A DNA stretch of 64,000 nucleotides from JANSYP01 sp038751255 (GTDB taxonomy: Bacteria; Pseudomonadota; Alphaproteobacteria; Rhodobacterales; Rhodobacteraceae): positions 1 to 64,000 of the forward strand of contig JBCDGN010000002.1 of NCBI GenBank assembly GCA_038751255.1, in the 5' to 3' direction. The notes beneath the pieces were generated by a model. The model was not told where the DNA came from. It worked only from the letters and a program-made list of their open reading frames with translations, and ran no database searches. A program made the translations under genes and the position numbers. This document shows positions 1-9,731 of the stretch, one piece after another (within the stretch, counting starts at the first letter, position 1; each line of letters begins with the position of its first letter).

Positions 1-1
1 C

Positions 2-574
2 GACTTTGACACCGTTGCCCATGGCGTGGCCGACAAGATGATCAACCGACACCCGCATGTCTTTGGCGATGAGAGCCGCGAAAAGTCTGCCGCTCAGCAA
101 AGCTCCGATTGGGAAACACAAAAAGCCAAGGAACGCTTTGCAAAGGCGCGTGGCGGCGTGCTCGATGACGTGGCTCTGGGCCTGCCAGCGCTTTTACGCG
201 CCGAAAAGCTTCAAAAAAGGGCCGCGCGGGTAGGCTTTGACTGGCCCGAGACCACACAAGTTTTGGAAAAGCTGAGCGAAGAAGCCGCAGAACTGACCGA
301 AGCTGCGGCGCAAAAATCCCAAGACGAGATTGAGGATGAGATTGGCGATCTTCTTTTTGTGCTCGCCAACCTCGCACGCCATCTCGGCGTTGAGCCAGAA
401 ACCGCACTGCGGCGCACCAACGCGAAATTCACCCGTCGATTTCAGTGGATCGAGGCCGCGCTCGCGACCCAGGGGAAAGCACCAACCGACAGCGATCTGA
501 CCGAAATGGACGCCTTATGGAATGCTGCGAAAGCCGCCGAACGTTCCCAAACTGACCCGATGAAGGAGCGCTGA
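2..574 (+). CDS. mazG: Nucleoside triphosphate pyrophosphohydrolase MazG (5' end outside window)
   Basis: The reading frame is open from the first base of the window, so about 190 C-terminal residues are visible; the family is about 260-280 aa, and the missing 70-80 residues lie upstream. MazG hydrolyses NTPs and aberrant nucleotides to NMP and PPi in the cytoplasm. The DKMINRHPHVFG stretch that links the two MazG domains is at the left edge. The C-terminal domain carries the Mg-binding EEAAELTE helix and the DEIEDEIGDLLF helix (EExxE and ExxD patterns). The nucleoside hydrolase gene follows after one base, so the two are probably co-transcribed and both act on nucleotide turnover. The family call is firm. 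Confidence 0.95.
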   Translation, partial: DFDTVAHGVADKMINRHPHVFGDESREKSAAQQSSDWETQKAKERFAKARGGVLDDVALGLPALLRAEKLQKRAARVGFDWPETTQVLEKLSEEAAELTEAAAQKSQDEIEDEIGDLLFVLANLARHLGVEPETALRRTNAKFTRRFQWIEAALATQGKAPTDSDLTEMDALWNAAKAAERSQTDPMKER

Positions 575-575
575 T

Positions 576-1517
576 ATGGCCCCCGAAAAAATCATCATCG
601 ACACCGATCCCGGTCAGGACGACGCCGTTGCGATTCTTTTGGCCTTTGCCAGTCCGGATGAGATCGAGCTTCTTGGAATTGTCGCCGTGGCTGGCAATGT
701 TCCCCTCGCTTTAACAGAGAAAAATGCCCGTATGGTCTGTGAGCTGGCCAGACGTACCGAGGTCGCGGTCTATGCAGGATGTGATCGACCGATGCAGCGA
801 GAGCAATTCACCGCTGAGCATGTGCATGGAAAAACTGGGCTCGATGGGATTGTGTTGCCGGACCCAACCATGCCGCTGCAGGACAAACATGGTGTTGATT
901 TCATCATCGACACGCTGCGCGAAGAGCCTTCTGGGACGGTTACGCTCTGCACATTGGGGCCTTTGACGAATATTGGCACTGCCTTCGAGCGCGCGCCCGA
1001 CATCATTCCCAAGGTCAAACGCCTGGTGATGATGGGCGGTGCCTATTTCGAGGTTGGCAACAGCACCCCTACCGGCGAATTCAACGTCTATGTTGATCCA
1101 GAGGCCGCGAAGATCGTATTCACTTCGGGGGTCGATCTCACGGTGATGCCGCTCGATGCGACGCATAAGGCGTTGACAAGCCCCGAACGGAACACGGCGT
1201 TTCGTGATATCGGCACGCCCGTGGGCCTCGCCGTGGCAGGTTGGACCGGCTTTTTTGAGCGCTTCGACAAGGAAAAATATCAAAGCGAAGGCGCACCGCT
1301 GCATGACCCGTGCGTTATTGCCTATGTCATCAAGCCAGAGCTGTTCTCAGGCCGCTATGTCAATGTGGAGATTGAAACCGACAGTCCGCTCACCCGTGGG
1401 ATGACGGTCGCCGATTGGTGGGGGGTCACCGACAGAGAGCCGAACGCGCTGTTCGTGGGCGATGTCAATGACACAGGCTACTATGATCTGCTCTTTGAAA
1501 GGCTGGCGCGACTATGA
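576..1517 (+). CDS. Inosine-uridine preferring nucleoside N-ribohydrolase family protein
   Basis: This 313-aa enzyme should cleave the N-glycosidic bond of ribonucleosides to give base plus ribose (nucleoside salvage, cytoplasm). The Ca-binding signature DTDPGQDDA is at residues 9-17, the GEFNVYVDPEAA segment is near residue 165, and the HDP motif near residue 243 supplies the conserved C-terminal His-Asp. Length matches RihA/RihB-type enzymes (about 310 aa). ATG 576 has AGGAG seven bases upstream, inside the end of mazG, which indicates translational coupling. Substrate preference (purine, pyrimidine or both) cannot be read from the sequence, so I give no rih symbol. Confidence 0.92.
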   Translation: MAPEKIIIDTDPGQDDAVAILLAFASPDEIELLGIVAVAGNVPLALTEKNARMVCELARRTEVAVYAGCDRPMQREQFTAEHVHGKTGLDGIVLPDPTMPLQDKHGVDFIIDTLREEPSGTVTLCTLGPLTNIGTAFERAPDIIPKVKRLVMMGGAYFEVGNSTPTGEFNVYVDPEAAKIVFTSGVDLTVMPLDATHKALTSPERNTAFRDIGTPVGLAVAGWTGFFERFDKEKYQSEGAPLHDPCVIAYVIKPELFSGRYVNVEIETDSPLTRGMTVADWWGVTDREPNALFVGDVNDTGYYDLLFERLARL

Positions 1518-1949
1518 TCTCACTCCCGGATACAGCTGCTTGGTGATTTGGCTCGGCCGCTGCGTCTGTTTGAAGTTCTTCATACTCCTAAACGGAGTGA
1601 AATCTCCTTGCAGCGTTGGACGGAAACACCAAAACCTCCTTTGCGAAATCCAAACCTCGGCCCTACCCAAGCCAAAGACAATTCTGGGCGATAAACGCTC
1701 AGTCATCTGTGTTCCTTTCGGAGCTCCAGTTTCGCACAACGGCCTTTGCGCTGTTTTGCGGCACGACCGGCTTCGTGAAAATGCGATCTCACGAACCTGG
1801 TTCCCTCACTCTTAGCGACGTCCGCTGCATTGTAACGTGGTTTGCATGAGCGGAAGTCTCAGGGAGGCGCCTCGGGCTGTTCGGCGATTGCTCAATGCTG
1901 TAACCACTTTAATCGCATGACATACATCAGAAGAACCAGGAGAACTCTT
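1518..1949. other. Gene-poor gap of 432 bases
   Basis: No convincing gene, tRNA or terminator was found here. Short open frames exist on both strands (for example 1616-1849 on plus and 1512-1739 on minus), but none has a Shine-Dalgarno sequence or a recognisable domain. The right end should hold the promoter and leader of the DUF3500 gene. The plus-strand frame reads like decayed coding sequence and may be a fragment of a dispersed element; that is only an impression. Confidence 0.4.
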
Positions 1950-3167
1950 GTGCTCAATCTTTGCCGGACAAGGGTGATGCCCTTTGTAGCCGCTTTGGCA
2001 ACGGCACTTCTTTTAACGCCAGGACTGGCGTGGGCGCAGCAGCCGGTCAGCGAACTACCAGATTACTTGGATAGATCTGCGTCATCGAGTGAACGCATGA
2101 CGGATATTGCAATCAGAATTCTGGAGTCGGTCGAGGGGCCGCCGACAATTTCAGAGCTTCTTGGGAATTACTCGATGAAGGACCAATTGTTTCTTCCCTT
2201 TGACAGCCCAGACAAAGAGGATTGGTCCTACTGGCCAAGGGAACGCGCGGGCCTCGCGCTAGCTTTGATGAACGAACCGCAGCTTGTTCTAACGCAGGAA
2301 CTGCTTTGGTCGCTGGTCAGCCCGGAGGGCTACTTCAAACTCTTGAACATCATGCATCTGGAGAATTTTTTGGTCCACTACACCAACGACGGTTTCCCAA
2401 GAAGTATGAACGATTACATCTTGGTGTTCTTTGGAGAGCCATCAGCGTCCGAACCTTGGTCCTGGAGATTTGAGGGTCACCATATTTCTTTGAATGTCAC
2501 GGTATCGGAAGGCGCCGTGGCTGTTACACCGAGTTTCGTTGGCGTAAAGCCGTCGCCAGTTCCGGCAGGTCCGCTGACAGGCTTGAGAATACTTCGGACT
2601 GAAGAAGACAATGCGCGTGCCCTAATTCACTCCATGAGCCCGGAACAAAGAGAACAGGCGCGGCTTGCCGGAGACCCCCAGTATAACGCCTATGCAGAGA
2701 GCATAGGTGTTTCGACATTCGACGATGCCCCTCATGATCCGTATGGCGGCCATTTCCTGAAGCCCAGGGACCGCTGGCAGGACTGGCGAGAGCAAACGCT
2801 GCCAGCCGGGCTCAAAGCGACTGACCTTACCGAAGACCAAAGACCCTATCTTCAAGCCATCGTTGACGAGGTCACGGGAATTTACCGAGAAGATATCGTA
2901 GCGCCCTACAACATCGATATTGACGATCTCTATTTTGGGTACATCGGAAGCTTCGAGCCGGGAGGACTGATTTACTTTCGCCTCTCGGGATCAGACTTTG
3001 TATATGAATTCGACTACACACAAGCTGAAGACGATCATATTCATACCATCTGGCGGAGCCGTTCCAACGATTTAGGCAGTGATCTTCTTAAGCATCACCA
3101 CGACCACTTTCATAATGGGCCCGCGGATACCCATACGCATCAACCGAACGCCAACGCGATTGAATAA
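1950..3167 (+). CDS. Exported DUF3500 family protein
   Basis: This is a 405-aa protein of the DUF3500 family, whose biochemical role is not known to me. The start chosen is GTG 1950, because AGGAG ends seven bases before it; the open frame extends further upstream without a ribosome site. From there a basic n-region, the hydrophobic stretch MPFVAALATALLLTPGLA and an AWAQ cleavage site form a signal peptide, so it is probably periplasmic. The family hallmark RFEGHHISLNVTV is present mid-protein. The C-terminus is rich in His (HHHDHFH, then HTHQ), suggesting metal binding, as do the paired His in EGHH. It stands alone between unrelated genes. Confidence 0.8.
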   Translation: MLNLCRTRVMPFVAALATALLLTPGLAWAQQPVSELPDYLDRSASSSERMTDIAIRILESVEGPPTISELLGNYSMKDQLFLPFDSPDKEDWSYWPRERAGLALALMNEPQLVLTQELLWSLVSPEGYFKLLNIMHLENFLVHYTNDGFPRSMNDYILVFFGEPSASEPWSWRFEGHHISLNVTVSEGAVAVTPSFVGVKPSPVPAGPLTGLRILRTEEDNARALIHSMSPEQREQARLAGDPQYNAYAESIGVSTFDDAPHDPYGGHFLKPRDRWQDWREQTLPAGLKATDLTEDQRPYLQAIVDEVTGIYREDIVAPYNIDIDDLYFGYIGSFEPGGLIYFRLSGSDFVYEFDYTQAEDDHIHTIWRSRSNDLGSDLLKHHHDHFHNGPADTHTHQPNANAIE

Positions 3168-3292
3168 TACGGTATCGACACGGTAGGACGCACCGGTCAC
3201 CAACACCTATGCGTCCAGTTCTTGGCTCCCATCGCCAGACAAATGCCGCCGCGAAGAGATCTGTGCGAGCCGACCGCACTGCGAGCAGATGG

Positions 3293-3874
3293 TCAGGCCC
3301 GACCCGCCGCGCCAGAAAGCGAAATAGGATCGATCCCAAGCATGGCCAAAGCCGCTTCCCATTTACCGCCATTGTCCATCGAGAACACCACATCCTCGCT
3401 GCTTTCCGCCACCAACCAACCATTCGCGACGATCTCATCTTCAAGCTGACCTGGACCCCAGCCAGAATAGCCAAGCGCTAAGAGGCTTACTTCTGGCCCC
3501 TCCCCTTTCGCGATGTCTTCCAGAACATCCAGCGTCGCGGTCATGCAGAAACGATCATCGATTTTCAGGGTGGCCTCGCTTGCCTTGTACTCAGAACTGT
3601 GCAGCACAAATCCGCGAGCATGCTCCACTGGACCGCCAAAATAGATCCGCGGGGCGCGAGTCTCTGGCCGAGTTTCAATTGATAGTTGGTCCAATAGATC
3701 GGCGAATTTCACATCTGCTGCGGGTTTGTTCACGATCAGACCCATGGCGCCGTCTTCGGAATGGGCGCACATAAAAACCACACTTTTTGCAAATCTCGGA
3801 TCGCCCATCCCCGGCATGGCGATGAGGAATTTTCCACTTAAATTGAGCGGATGGCGCGTGTCACCTTCTGACAT
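3293..3874 (-). CDS. YqgE/AlgH family protein (DUF179)
   Basis: A 193-aa member of the YqgE/AlgH family. Family hallmarks are visible: LSGKFLIAMPGMGDPRF near the N-terminus, HSEDGAMGLIVNKP, YFGGPVEHARGFVLHS, and the C-terminal LGYSGWGPGQLEDEI. The biochemical function is unsettled; AlgH has been linked to alginate regulation in Pseudomonas. The start at 3874 (MSEGDTRHP) is where family similarity begins; the open frame continues upstream into the divergent gene's region, but that part looks non-coding. The gene is divergent from the DsbD-alpha-like gene, with about 100 bases for both promoters. Confidence 0.9.
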   Translation of the reverse strand: MSEGDTRHPLNLSGKFLIAMPGMGDPRFAKSVVFMCAHSEDGAMGLIVNKPAADVKFADLLDQLSIETRPETRAPRIYFGGPVEHARGFVLHSSEYKASEATLKIDDRFCMTATLDVLEDIAKGEGPEVSLLALGYSGWGPGQLEDEIVANGWLVAESSEDVVFSMDNGGKWEAALAMLGIDPISLSGAAGRA

Positions 3875-3976
3875 GAGTGAATGAAGCCATGAGCCCTTGG
3901 GGATCGCAACCCCTCTTGTTAACCGCTCGCGATCCCATCGCCCGATTGTGACTTTCCCAAAGCGCAAGCCTCGGCC

Positions 3977-4783
3977 ATGAGAGGGCTTATGCAGTATCAC
4001 TCCGTTCTCACCGCCGCATCGTTTCTGTTGGCGTCCGTCAACAGCGCGCCCGCACAACAAAGCGATTTTGTCACACTTGAGTATCTTCCCGGTTGGGAAG
4101 TGACCGATGGCATCGCGATGGGGGGCTTGCGCATCCGCCTAGAGCCTGGGTGGAAAACCTATTGGCGCAGCCCCGGCGATGCGGGCATACCGCCGCAATT
4201 TTCTTGGGAGGGCTCTCAGAACCTCGACGCGGTCACAATCCATTGGCCCACGCCCGAGGTCTTTGACACCGCGGGAATGCGCACCATCGGCTATACCGAT
4301 GAAGTGATCCTCCCCGTCGAAGTGCACGCGATCGATCCCAGCCAACCGGTCCACATCGCCGGAGAAGCCTCGCTTGGCGTGTGCCGCGACATCTGCATTC
4401 CGGCCCATGTGAGCTTTGATACGGCCCGATCAAGCGTGACTGAGAATACCCCTACTATTTCCGCGGCGCTTGATGACCGTCCAAAGCGCATGACATCGGC
4501 CGAGATGATCTGTCAGATCGAACCGATCAGCGATGGTCTGCGCTTGACCACATCAGTGGACCTGCCACGACAGCGCGGAGAAGAGGTTGCAGTGATCGAG
4601 ATAGATCGGCGCGAGGTCTGGATCTCTGAGGCGATGACCACCCGCCAAGGCGGACAGCTACATTCTGTGGCAGAGCTCGTACCGCCTAATGGCAAACCTT
4701 TTGCGCTGGATCGCTCCAGCGTGCGGCTGACCGTGATTGGCAAGAACGGTGCCGTCGATGTCGAAGGCTGCCGTGCTGGCTAG
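3977..4783 (+). CDS. Periplasmic DsbD alpha-domain-like protein
   Basis: This 268-aa protein resembles the N-terminal domain of DsbD/ScsB, which passes electrons to periplasmic disulfide proteins. A hydrophobic stretch at residues 8-26 ending SAPAQQ looks like a signal peptide. The Cys pair sits in GVCRDICIPAH near residues 136-146, the position of the redox pair in DsbD-alpha. The membrane beta domain and thioredoxin gamma domain of full DsbD (about 570 aa) are absent, and no neighbour supplies them, so its electron donor must be elsewhere. The exact start is uncertain; an in-frame ATG at 3989 is also possible. It converges on the RND permease gene and overlaps it by 4 bp. Confidence 0.8.
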   Translation: MRGLMQYHSVLTAASFLLASVNSAPAQQSDFVTLEYLPGWEVTDGIAMGGLRIRLEPGWKTYWRSPGDAGIPPQFSWEGSQNLDAVTIHWPTPEVFDTAGMRTIGYTDEVILPVEVHAIDPSQPVHIAGEASLGVCRDICIPAHVSFDTARSSVTENTPTISAALDDRPKRMTSAEMICQIEPISDGLRLTTSVDLPRQRGEEVAVIEIDRREVWISEAMTTRQGGQLHSVAELVPPNGKPFALDRSSVRLTVIGKNGAVDVEGCRAG

Positions 4784-7700
4784 GGGTGCTTATCGCCGCG
4801 TTGGGTCAAGGCTGCCAGCGCAAAGCTTAAAAGCGCCAGGACCACAGCACCGATAGAAAAGGCCAAAAACGCGAGACCTCGGTGGTCAAGCGCACCGAAG
4901 GGCAAAGTCAGGGGCGTGAAGGCAGGCAACAGTGTCACCGCGGCCCATACTGCCAAAACGACGCCAAATCCGGTGAGGATTCGCTGGAAGTTTTTGGGCA
5001 GGCGACTGATCTGCCAATAGCCCCGCCGCGCGGAGGTGAGCGCGCCGCTGATATCCTGGCCAACTATCAGCAGAGCGGGCACAAGCATCAAGACAAGGAT
5101 CATGCCAAAGCCGAGCCCATAGACCAAAGAGATCACTGTGGGGCGCAAGAACTGCGCTTGCTGCGAGCCCTCATAGAGCAGCGGGGTCAACCCCAAAACA
5201 GTCGTCAAAGTCGTCAAAACCACCGGTCTCAGGCGATCCGCGGTCGCATCGATCACCGCCGGGATCAGACCCCGTTTTTTGGCGTAATCGTCTACGGTTG
5301 AGATCAAAACGATGGAATCGTTGACGATAATCCCGGTCATTCCGATCAACCCGACCACGGTGAAGATGGACATTGGCACATCCCAAAGCCAATGACCCCA
5401 GATTGCTCCGATCAATCCAAAGGGGATCACGGCCATGATTGCGATAGGCCGCCACCAACTGGCAAAAACCCATGCCAGAGTCAGGAAAATCCCAGCAAGA
5501 CAAAGCAAAAAGCCAATCCCCGCTTCGGTGAGGAAACTTTTTTCTTCTTCTGCCAACCCGCGCATTTGCCAGCCGAGCCCGTAATCCGCTGCGATTTGAG
5601 GCACGATGCGGCTTTCCAACTCTTGGGTGATGGTCTGGGCGCGCGCGGGATCGTCCTCAGAGATATCACCAAAGACCGTGACAACCCGGCGTCCGTTTTC
5701 GCGACGCAGAACCGAGTAGCCGTCTTCCTGACGCAAGGTGACCAAATCGGCAAGCGGCACATAGGCGCCATCGGGGGAACGCATCAGCATGCCTTCAAGG
5801 AAACTTGCAGTCTTTTCGCTGTCGGGCACCTCGACCCGGATTGCCCCAGAGCGCGGCCCTGCCGGGAATGTTGCGGCTTCGATCCCATTGATCCGATTGC
5901 GCAGCGCACGGCCCAGACCTTCTGTGGTGAAACCCAACGCCGCGCCGCGGTCGGTGATCTCTAAGACGTATTCTACCCGGTCGTAGGCGAGATTGTCTTC
6001 AAGCGCTGAGACCTCGGGATATGTTGAGGCGGCTTGTTTCAGCGCTTCGGCCGCGGCTTTCAGCTCTGCAGTGTTGTCCCCGTAGAAAGTCACGGCAAGC
6101 GAATCCGATTGCGGACCACTTCGTCCCCGCCGGAAGCTTAGGGTCTCGGTCATCGGCAGCTGGGCGACTTCTTCCTGCAGCGCACGGATCACGTCATACG
6201 ACGTGTATTGGCGGTCATCGGCATCGATCAACTCAATGCTGATCCCACCCAACTCATCTGGCGTCTTGGTCTCTGACCCCGCCAATCCTCGACCTGCGTT
6301 CCCACCGATCTCGATCAGGACAAAGTCGATGGGATTGACGCCGTACTGGGCCTCGTAGTCCTTGCCCACTTTGTCGACAGCGCGCGCCAATTCATCCAAT
6401 TGCGCCTCAGTATCGCTTCGCTCAGCGCCTGCAAGCATCGCAATGTTGGCCGCGATAGAGCCCCGCTCTGGCGCATTGAAGAACCGCCAGGGAACGTCTC
6501 CGGACATCAGCAGCGTGATTTGCGATACCAAAAGAGCGATGGCGCCTGAAATCACCACATAGCGCGCCTTGATCGCAATCCGCATCAATGGCTTAAACAG
6601 GCTCTCTCTGACCCATCTAAAGCCGCGATTGAACTGTCGGCTTGGCCAATCGTACCAATATTCCTTTGCGCTGTGCTTCAACGCATGGGCCATGTGATGC
6701 GGCAAAATTAGGAAGCATTCGACAAGAGACGCCGCAAGCACCAAGATCACGGTGAGCGGGATATCCATCACCAAAGTGCCGAAGCGACCTCCCACAAAAG
6801 TAAGCGCCCAGAAGGCGATGATCGTCGTCACAGTGGCGGTAAGCACTGGCAAAGCCATACGGCGCGCGGCGCGTTCGGCGGCTTGTTCCGGCGTCTCATC
6901 TAGGTTCCGAGCACGCCAATCGGCATGCTCTGCAACCACGATGGCATCATCGACCACGATCCCTAGGGTGATGATCAGACCGAAAAGCGAAACCATATTA
7001 AGCGACAGGCCCGTGAGATACATCAGGGCCACAGCGGCGGCCATGGCAACGGGAATGCCCGCGGCCACCCAAATGGCGCTGCGTGTGTTGAGGAACAAAA
7101 ACAGAAGCAACACCACAAGGGCCAGTCCGAGCGCACCGTTATCAAGCAGTATCGCAAGCCGTGCGGCGATGGCGTCTGAGCGGGTGCGGATCATCTCCGC
7201 GCTTGTCCCCGCAGGCAAACCCGCGGTGATTTCGGCGGCGACCTTGGCCACGGTATCGCGCATGCGCAGTGCATCGCCCCCCGCCATGCGGTCTACCCGG
7301 ACAGAAATTGCGGGATTGCCGTCCACCCGGTAGGCACGGTCGCGATCCGTGGGGCTGATGGCGATATCTGCCACATCTGAAATCCGCAGGATCGAGCCAT
7401 CCCCGGCGCGGCGCAGGACAATGCTGCCGATCTCTTCGGCGTTGCGGCGCGCGGTGCCGGTGCGGATTCGCGCATTCGCCCCATCGACAGTGCCCGCAGG
7501 TAAGCTGTCGACATCCGCCCCAATGGCCCCTGCAATCTCTTCCAGGGTGGTACCGTGCCGGATCAGCGACAGCATGTTGACGGTGACCGCGACCTCGGGA
7601 TCGGCAATGCCACGGATCGTGGTGCGCGTGATGCCTTCATTGAAGAGCGCGTTGACAAAATCATCAGTGTAGCGCGCCAACTGATCCACGCTAACCGGTC

Positions 7701-8148
7701 CGGTGATCACCACATCGGTAACACGGTCACGCCAAGCGCTGCGGCTGATCGATGGCTCTTCCGCGTCCGATGGTAAAGTCGTCACCCCATCGACTGCGGT
7801 TTGCACATCTTGCAGCGCTTGGGCCATGTCCCAGCCGGGCTCAAATTCCAGCTCAATCCGGGCAGATCCCTGCTGTGCGCGGGCCGTGCTTTCCGTAACG
7901 CCATCGACTTCTAAGAGGGCCGGTTGTAGGGGCGCGACGATGCCCGCATCCACGTCTTCAGGCCCAGCCCCCTCCCAATCGATGCGGATATCGATTTCGC
8001 TAATATCCGCATCCGGAAAGAATTGGGCCCGCATCTGGGTCGATGCGGCAAGACCGGCCAAAAGCATAAGCACCAGCAGCAGGTTGGCGGCAGTCTTATG
8101 GCGGGTAAAGTAGCTAAAGATGCCCGCGCCGCGGCCCAAACTGCGCAT
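4780..8148 (-). CDS. RND efflux pump, inner-membrane permease subunit (AcrB family)
   Basis: At 1122 aa this has normal length for a hydrophobe/amphiphile efflux RND transporter. It should export drugs or metabolites using the proton gradient. It has an N-terminal membrane segment at about residues 18-36 followed by a periplasmic porter region starting FFPDADISEIDIRI, a central bundle of membrane segments with the paired aspartates of the proton relay in GIVVDDAIVVAEHAD near residue 400, a second periplasmic region, and a C-terminal bundle repeating the pattern in GIIVNDSIVLIS. The membrane-fusion subunit is 5 bp upstream in the same operon. No outer-membrane channel gene is present in the window, so it probably uses a TolC encoded elsewhere. 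Substrate not predictable. Confidence 0.95.
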   Translation of the reverse strand: MRSLGRGAGIFSYFTRHKTAANLLLVLMLLAGLAASTQMRAQFFPDADISEIDIRIDWEGAGPEDVDAGIVAPLQPALLEVDGVTESTARAQQGSARIELEFEPGWDMAQALQDVQTAVDGVTTLPSDAEEPSISRSAWRDRVTDVVITGPVSVDQLARYTDDFVNALFNEGITRTTIRGIADPEVAVTVNMLSLIRHGTTLEEIAGAIGADVDSLPAGTVDGANARIRTGTARRNAEEIGSIVLRRAGDGSILRISDVADIAISPTDRDRAYRVDGNPAISVRVDRMAGGDALRMRDTVAKVAAEITAGLPAGTSAEMIRTRSDAIAARLAILLDNGALGLALVVLLLFLFLNTRSAIWVAAGIPVAMAAAVALMYLTGLSLNMVSLFGLIITLGIVVDDAIVVAEHADWRARNLDETPEQAAERAARRMALPVLTATVTTIIAFWALTFVGGRFGTLVMDIPLTVILVLAASLVECFLILPHHMAHALKHSAKEYWYDWPSRQFNRGFRWVRESLFKPLMRIAIKARYVVISGAIALLVSQITLLMSGDVPWRFFNAPERGSIAANIAMLAGAERSDTEAQLDELARAVDKVGKDYEAQYGVNPIDFVLIEIGGNAGRGLAGSETKTPDELGGISIELIDADDRQYTSYDVIRALQEEVAQLPMTETLSFRRGRSGPQSDSLAVTFYGDNTAELKAAAEALKQAASTYPEVSALEDNLAYDRVEYVLEITDRGAALGFTTEGLGRALRNRINGIEAATFPAGPRSGAIRVEVPDSEKTASFLEGMLMRSPDGAYVPLADLVTLRQEDGYSVLRRENGRRVVTVFGDISEDDPARAQTITQELESRIVPQIAADYGLGWQMRGLAEEEKSFLTEAGIGFLLCLAGIFLTLAWVFASWWRPIAIMAVIPFGLIGAIWGHWLWDVPMSIFTVVGLIGMTGIIVNDSIVLISTVDDYAKKRGLIPAVIDATADRLRPVVLTTLTTVLGLTPLLYEGSQQAQFLRPTVISLVYGLGFGMILVLMLVPALLIVGQDISGALTSARRGYWQISRLPKNFQRILTGFGVVLAVWAAVTLLPAFTPLTLPFGALDHRGLAFLAFSIGAVVLALLSFALAALTQRGDKHP

Positions 8149-8153
8149 GATCG

Positions 8154-9614
8154 TCAGCTCCCCATCCGGCTTTCGATCCGGGCCACCACACGTGCGGGCA
8201 CCTCATCGGCGGAGAGCTGCGCCAAGACCCGCTCTTTGGCATCGGGGGACATGGCCGAAGAGCTTTCAATAAAGGCGATGAGTTTGGCCCTTCGCTCCGG
8301 CGCAAGACGCAGCATGGCTGCCACGGTTTCGGGTTCGGCTGGCGCCTCCAAATCGACGGCCTCGACCATGAGACCCGGACCGGTCAATGGCGTCACCGCA
8401 GCCACGATCCGCACCCCAGCAAGGTCTTCGGCTTGGACCAAAATATTGTCGGCTTGGCGCCGCAATATCGTCACCGGCACGGAGCGGAGGCGATCTTCAT
8501 CGCCGATGGCCATCACGGTTGATTGCGGGGTCACGGCTCTGGCGGGCAGTAAGGCCACACGCTCTAACGGCGGCTCGGTGATCTCAACGCGCACCAAATC
8601 GCCAGCACGGAAGCCCGCATCGCTTTCCATGCGCGCAAAAAGCAAGCGGCCCGTTTCACCATCGCCCACAAGCGCCGCAGCGCGGTCAAGCTCGGCCCCG
8701 CTTTCCAAGATCAGCCCGCCGCTTTCCAAGCTGACCCTCACGGAGGCCGCGTGGAGCTGGCCCTCGGAAGTCAAAAGCCGAGAATACTGCACCGTCGACA
8801 CGCGGAAATCGACCTCAAGATCGGTGGGATCGACCAGCACAGCAAGCCGTTCATTGGCAGCGACATAGCCGCCGTCCGAGACCGAAACCTCGGCCAGTGT
8901 CCCGGTAAACGCCGCGTGGATTTCGGTGTCCGCAAGCGCACGTCGCGCCTCTGAAAGGGCAACCTCCGCGCGTGCAAGTTTTGCATCCGCCTGGTCGAGC
9001 CGTGTGCTGGCCTGCGCTGCTGACATCTGGCGTGACACCACCGCTTGATCGGCCGAGGCCGAGGCAAGCTCTGCCGTTTCAAAGGCCGAAGCACTGCCCA
9101 CACCGCGTTCTTGCAAATCGCGCTGCCGGTCGCGGGCGGCCTGTTGCAACACCGCCTGCCGCTCTGAGGCGGCAAGGTCTAGCGCAGCGAGCTCTACCTC
9201 ACGTCCGGCGTCCTGAATTTCCTGTTCGGCCTCGCGCAGGTCGGCCTCGGCACGGGCCAGCTCTGCCTCTGCCGCAGCCGGATCGGTGCGGACCAGAACC
9301 TGCCCGGCGCGGACTTGGCCGCCTTCTTCCACCTCTGGAGCGACCCAGACGATCAGCCCCGCGGCGCGCGAGCGCAACTCCAAACTGCGCCGGGCCCGCA
9401 ATTCGCCGGGGACCGAGATCACTGGGCTGTAGGTTTCTGACACGACCGTTAAGGCGCGCACGGTTTGGGATGTCTCTTGCCCGGCACGTCCCGATCGGCG
9501 ATCCTCATTCGGATCGGGAAGGTTTTCCCAAAACGTCACAACTGCCCAGGCCAAGAGCGCTATACTCATCGCGGTCAGGACCGTCCCAGACAGGGCACGT
9601 TGCAGAAAACGCAT
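8154..9614 (-). CDS. RND efflux periplasmic adaptor subunit (membrane fusion protein)
   Basis: A 486-aa adaptor linking the RND permease to an outer-membrane channel. Residues 8-28 form a membrane anchor or signal sequence. A biotinyl/lipoyl half-domain (GLIVWVAPEVEEGGQVRAGQ) leads into a long Ala/Glu/Arg-rich coiled coil at about residues 110-230, then the second lipoyl half (HAAFTGTLAEVSVSDGGYV), beta-barrel and membrane-proximal domains. The last 60 residues, rich in Glu, Arg and Ala, are an extension beyond the usual family length (about 370-420 aa). First gene of the two-gene operon; the start at 9614 is the first ATG after the stop-rich upstream region. Confidence 0.93.
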   Translation of the reverse strand: MRFLQRALSGTVLTAMSIALLAWAVVTFWENLPDPNEDRRSGRAGQETSQTVRALTVVSETYSPVISVPGELRARRSLELRSRAAGLIVWVAPEVEEGGQVRAGQVLVRTDPAAAEAELARAEADLREAEQEIQDAGREVELAALDLAASERQAVLQQAARDRQRDLQERGVGSASAFETAELASASADQAVVSRQMSAAQASTRLDQADAKLARAEVALSEARRALADTEIHAAFTGTLAEVSVSDGGYVAANERLAVLVDPTDLEVDFRVSTVQYSRLLTSEGQLHAASVRVSLESGGLILESGAELDRAAALVGDGETGRLLFARMESDAGFRAGDLVRVEITEPPLERVALLPARAVTPQSTVMAIGDEDRLRSVPVTILRRQADNILVQAEDLAGVRIVAAVTPLTGPGLMVEAVDLEAPAEPETVAAMLRLAPERRAKLIAFIESSSAMSPDAKERVLAQLSADEVPARVVARIESRMGS

Positions 9615-9731
9615 GGGTATTTACCTTCCGACCGGCCCACGCGCACCCCGCATGGGTTGCTTAAAACTATGTCCGCAGGTCAAAAAAACCAAGTAAAGCG
9701 GCCAATCACCTTTCTGATACGAGGCTCAAGA

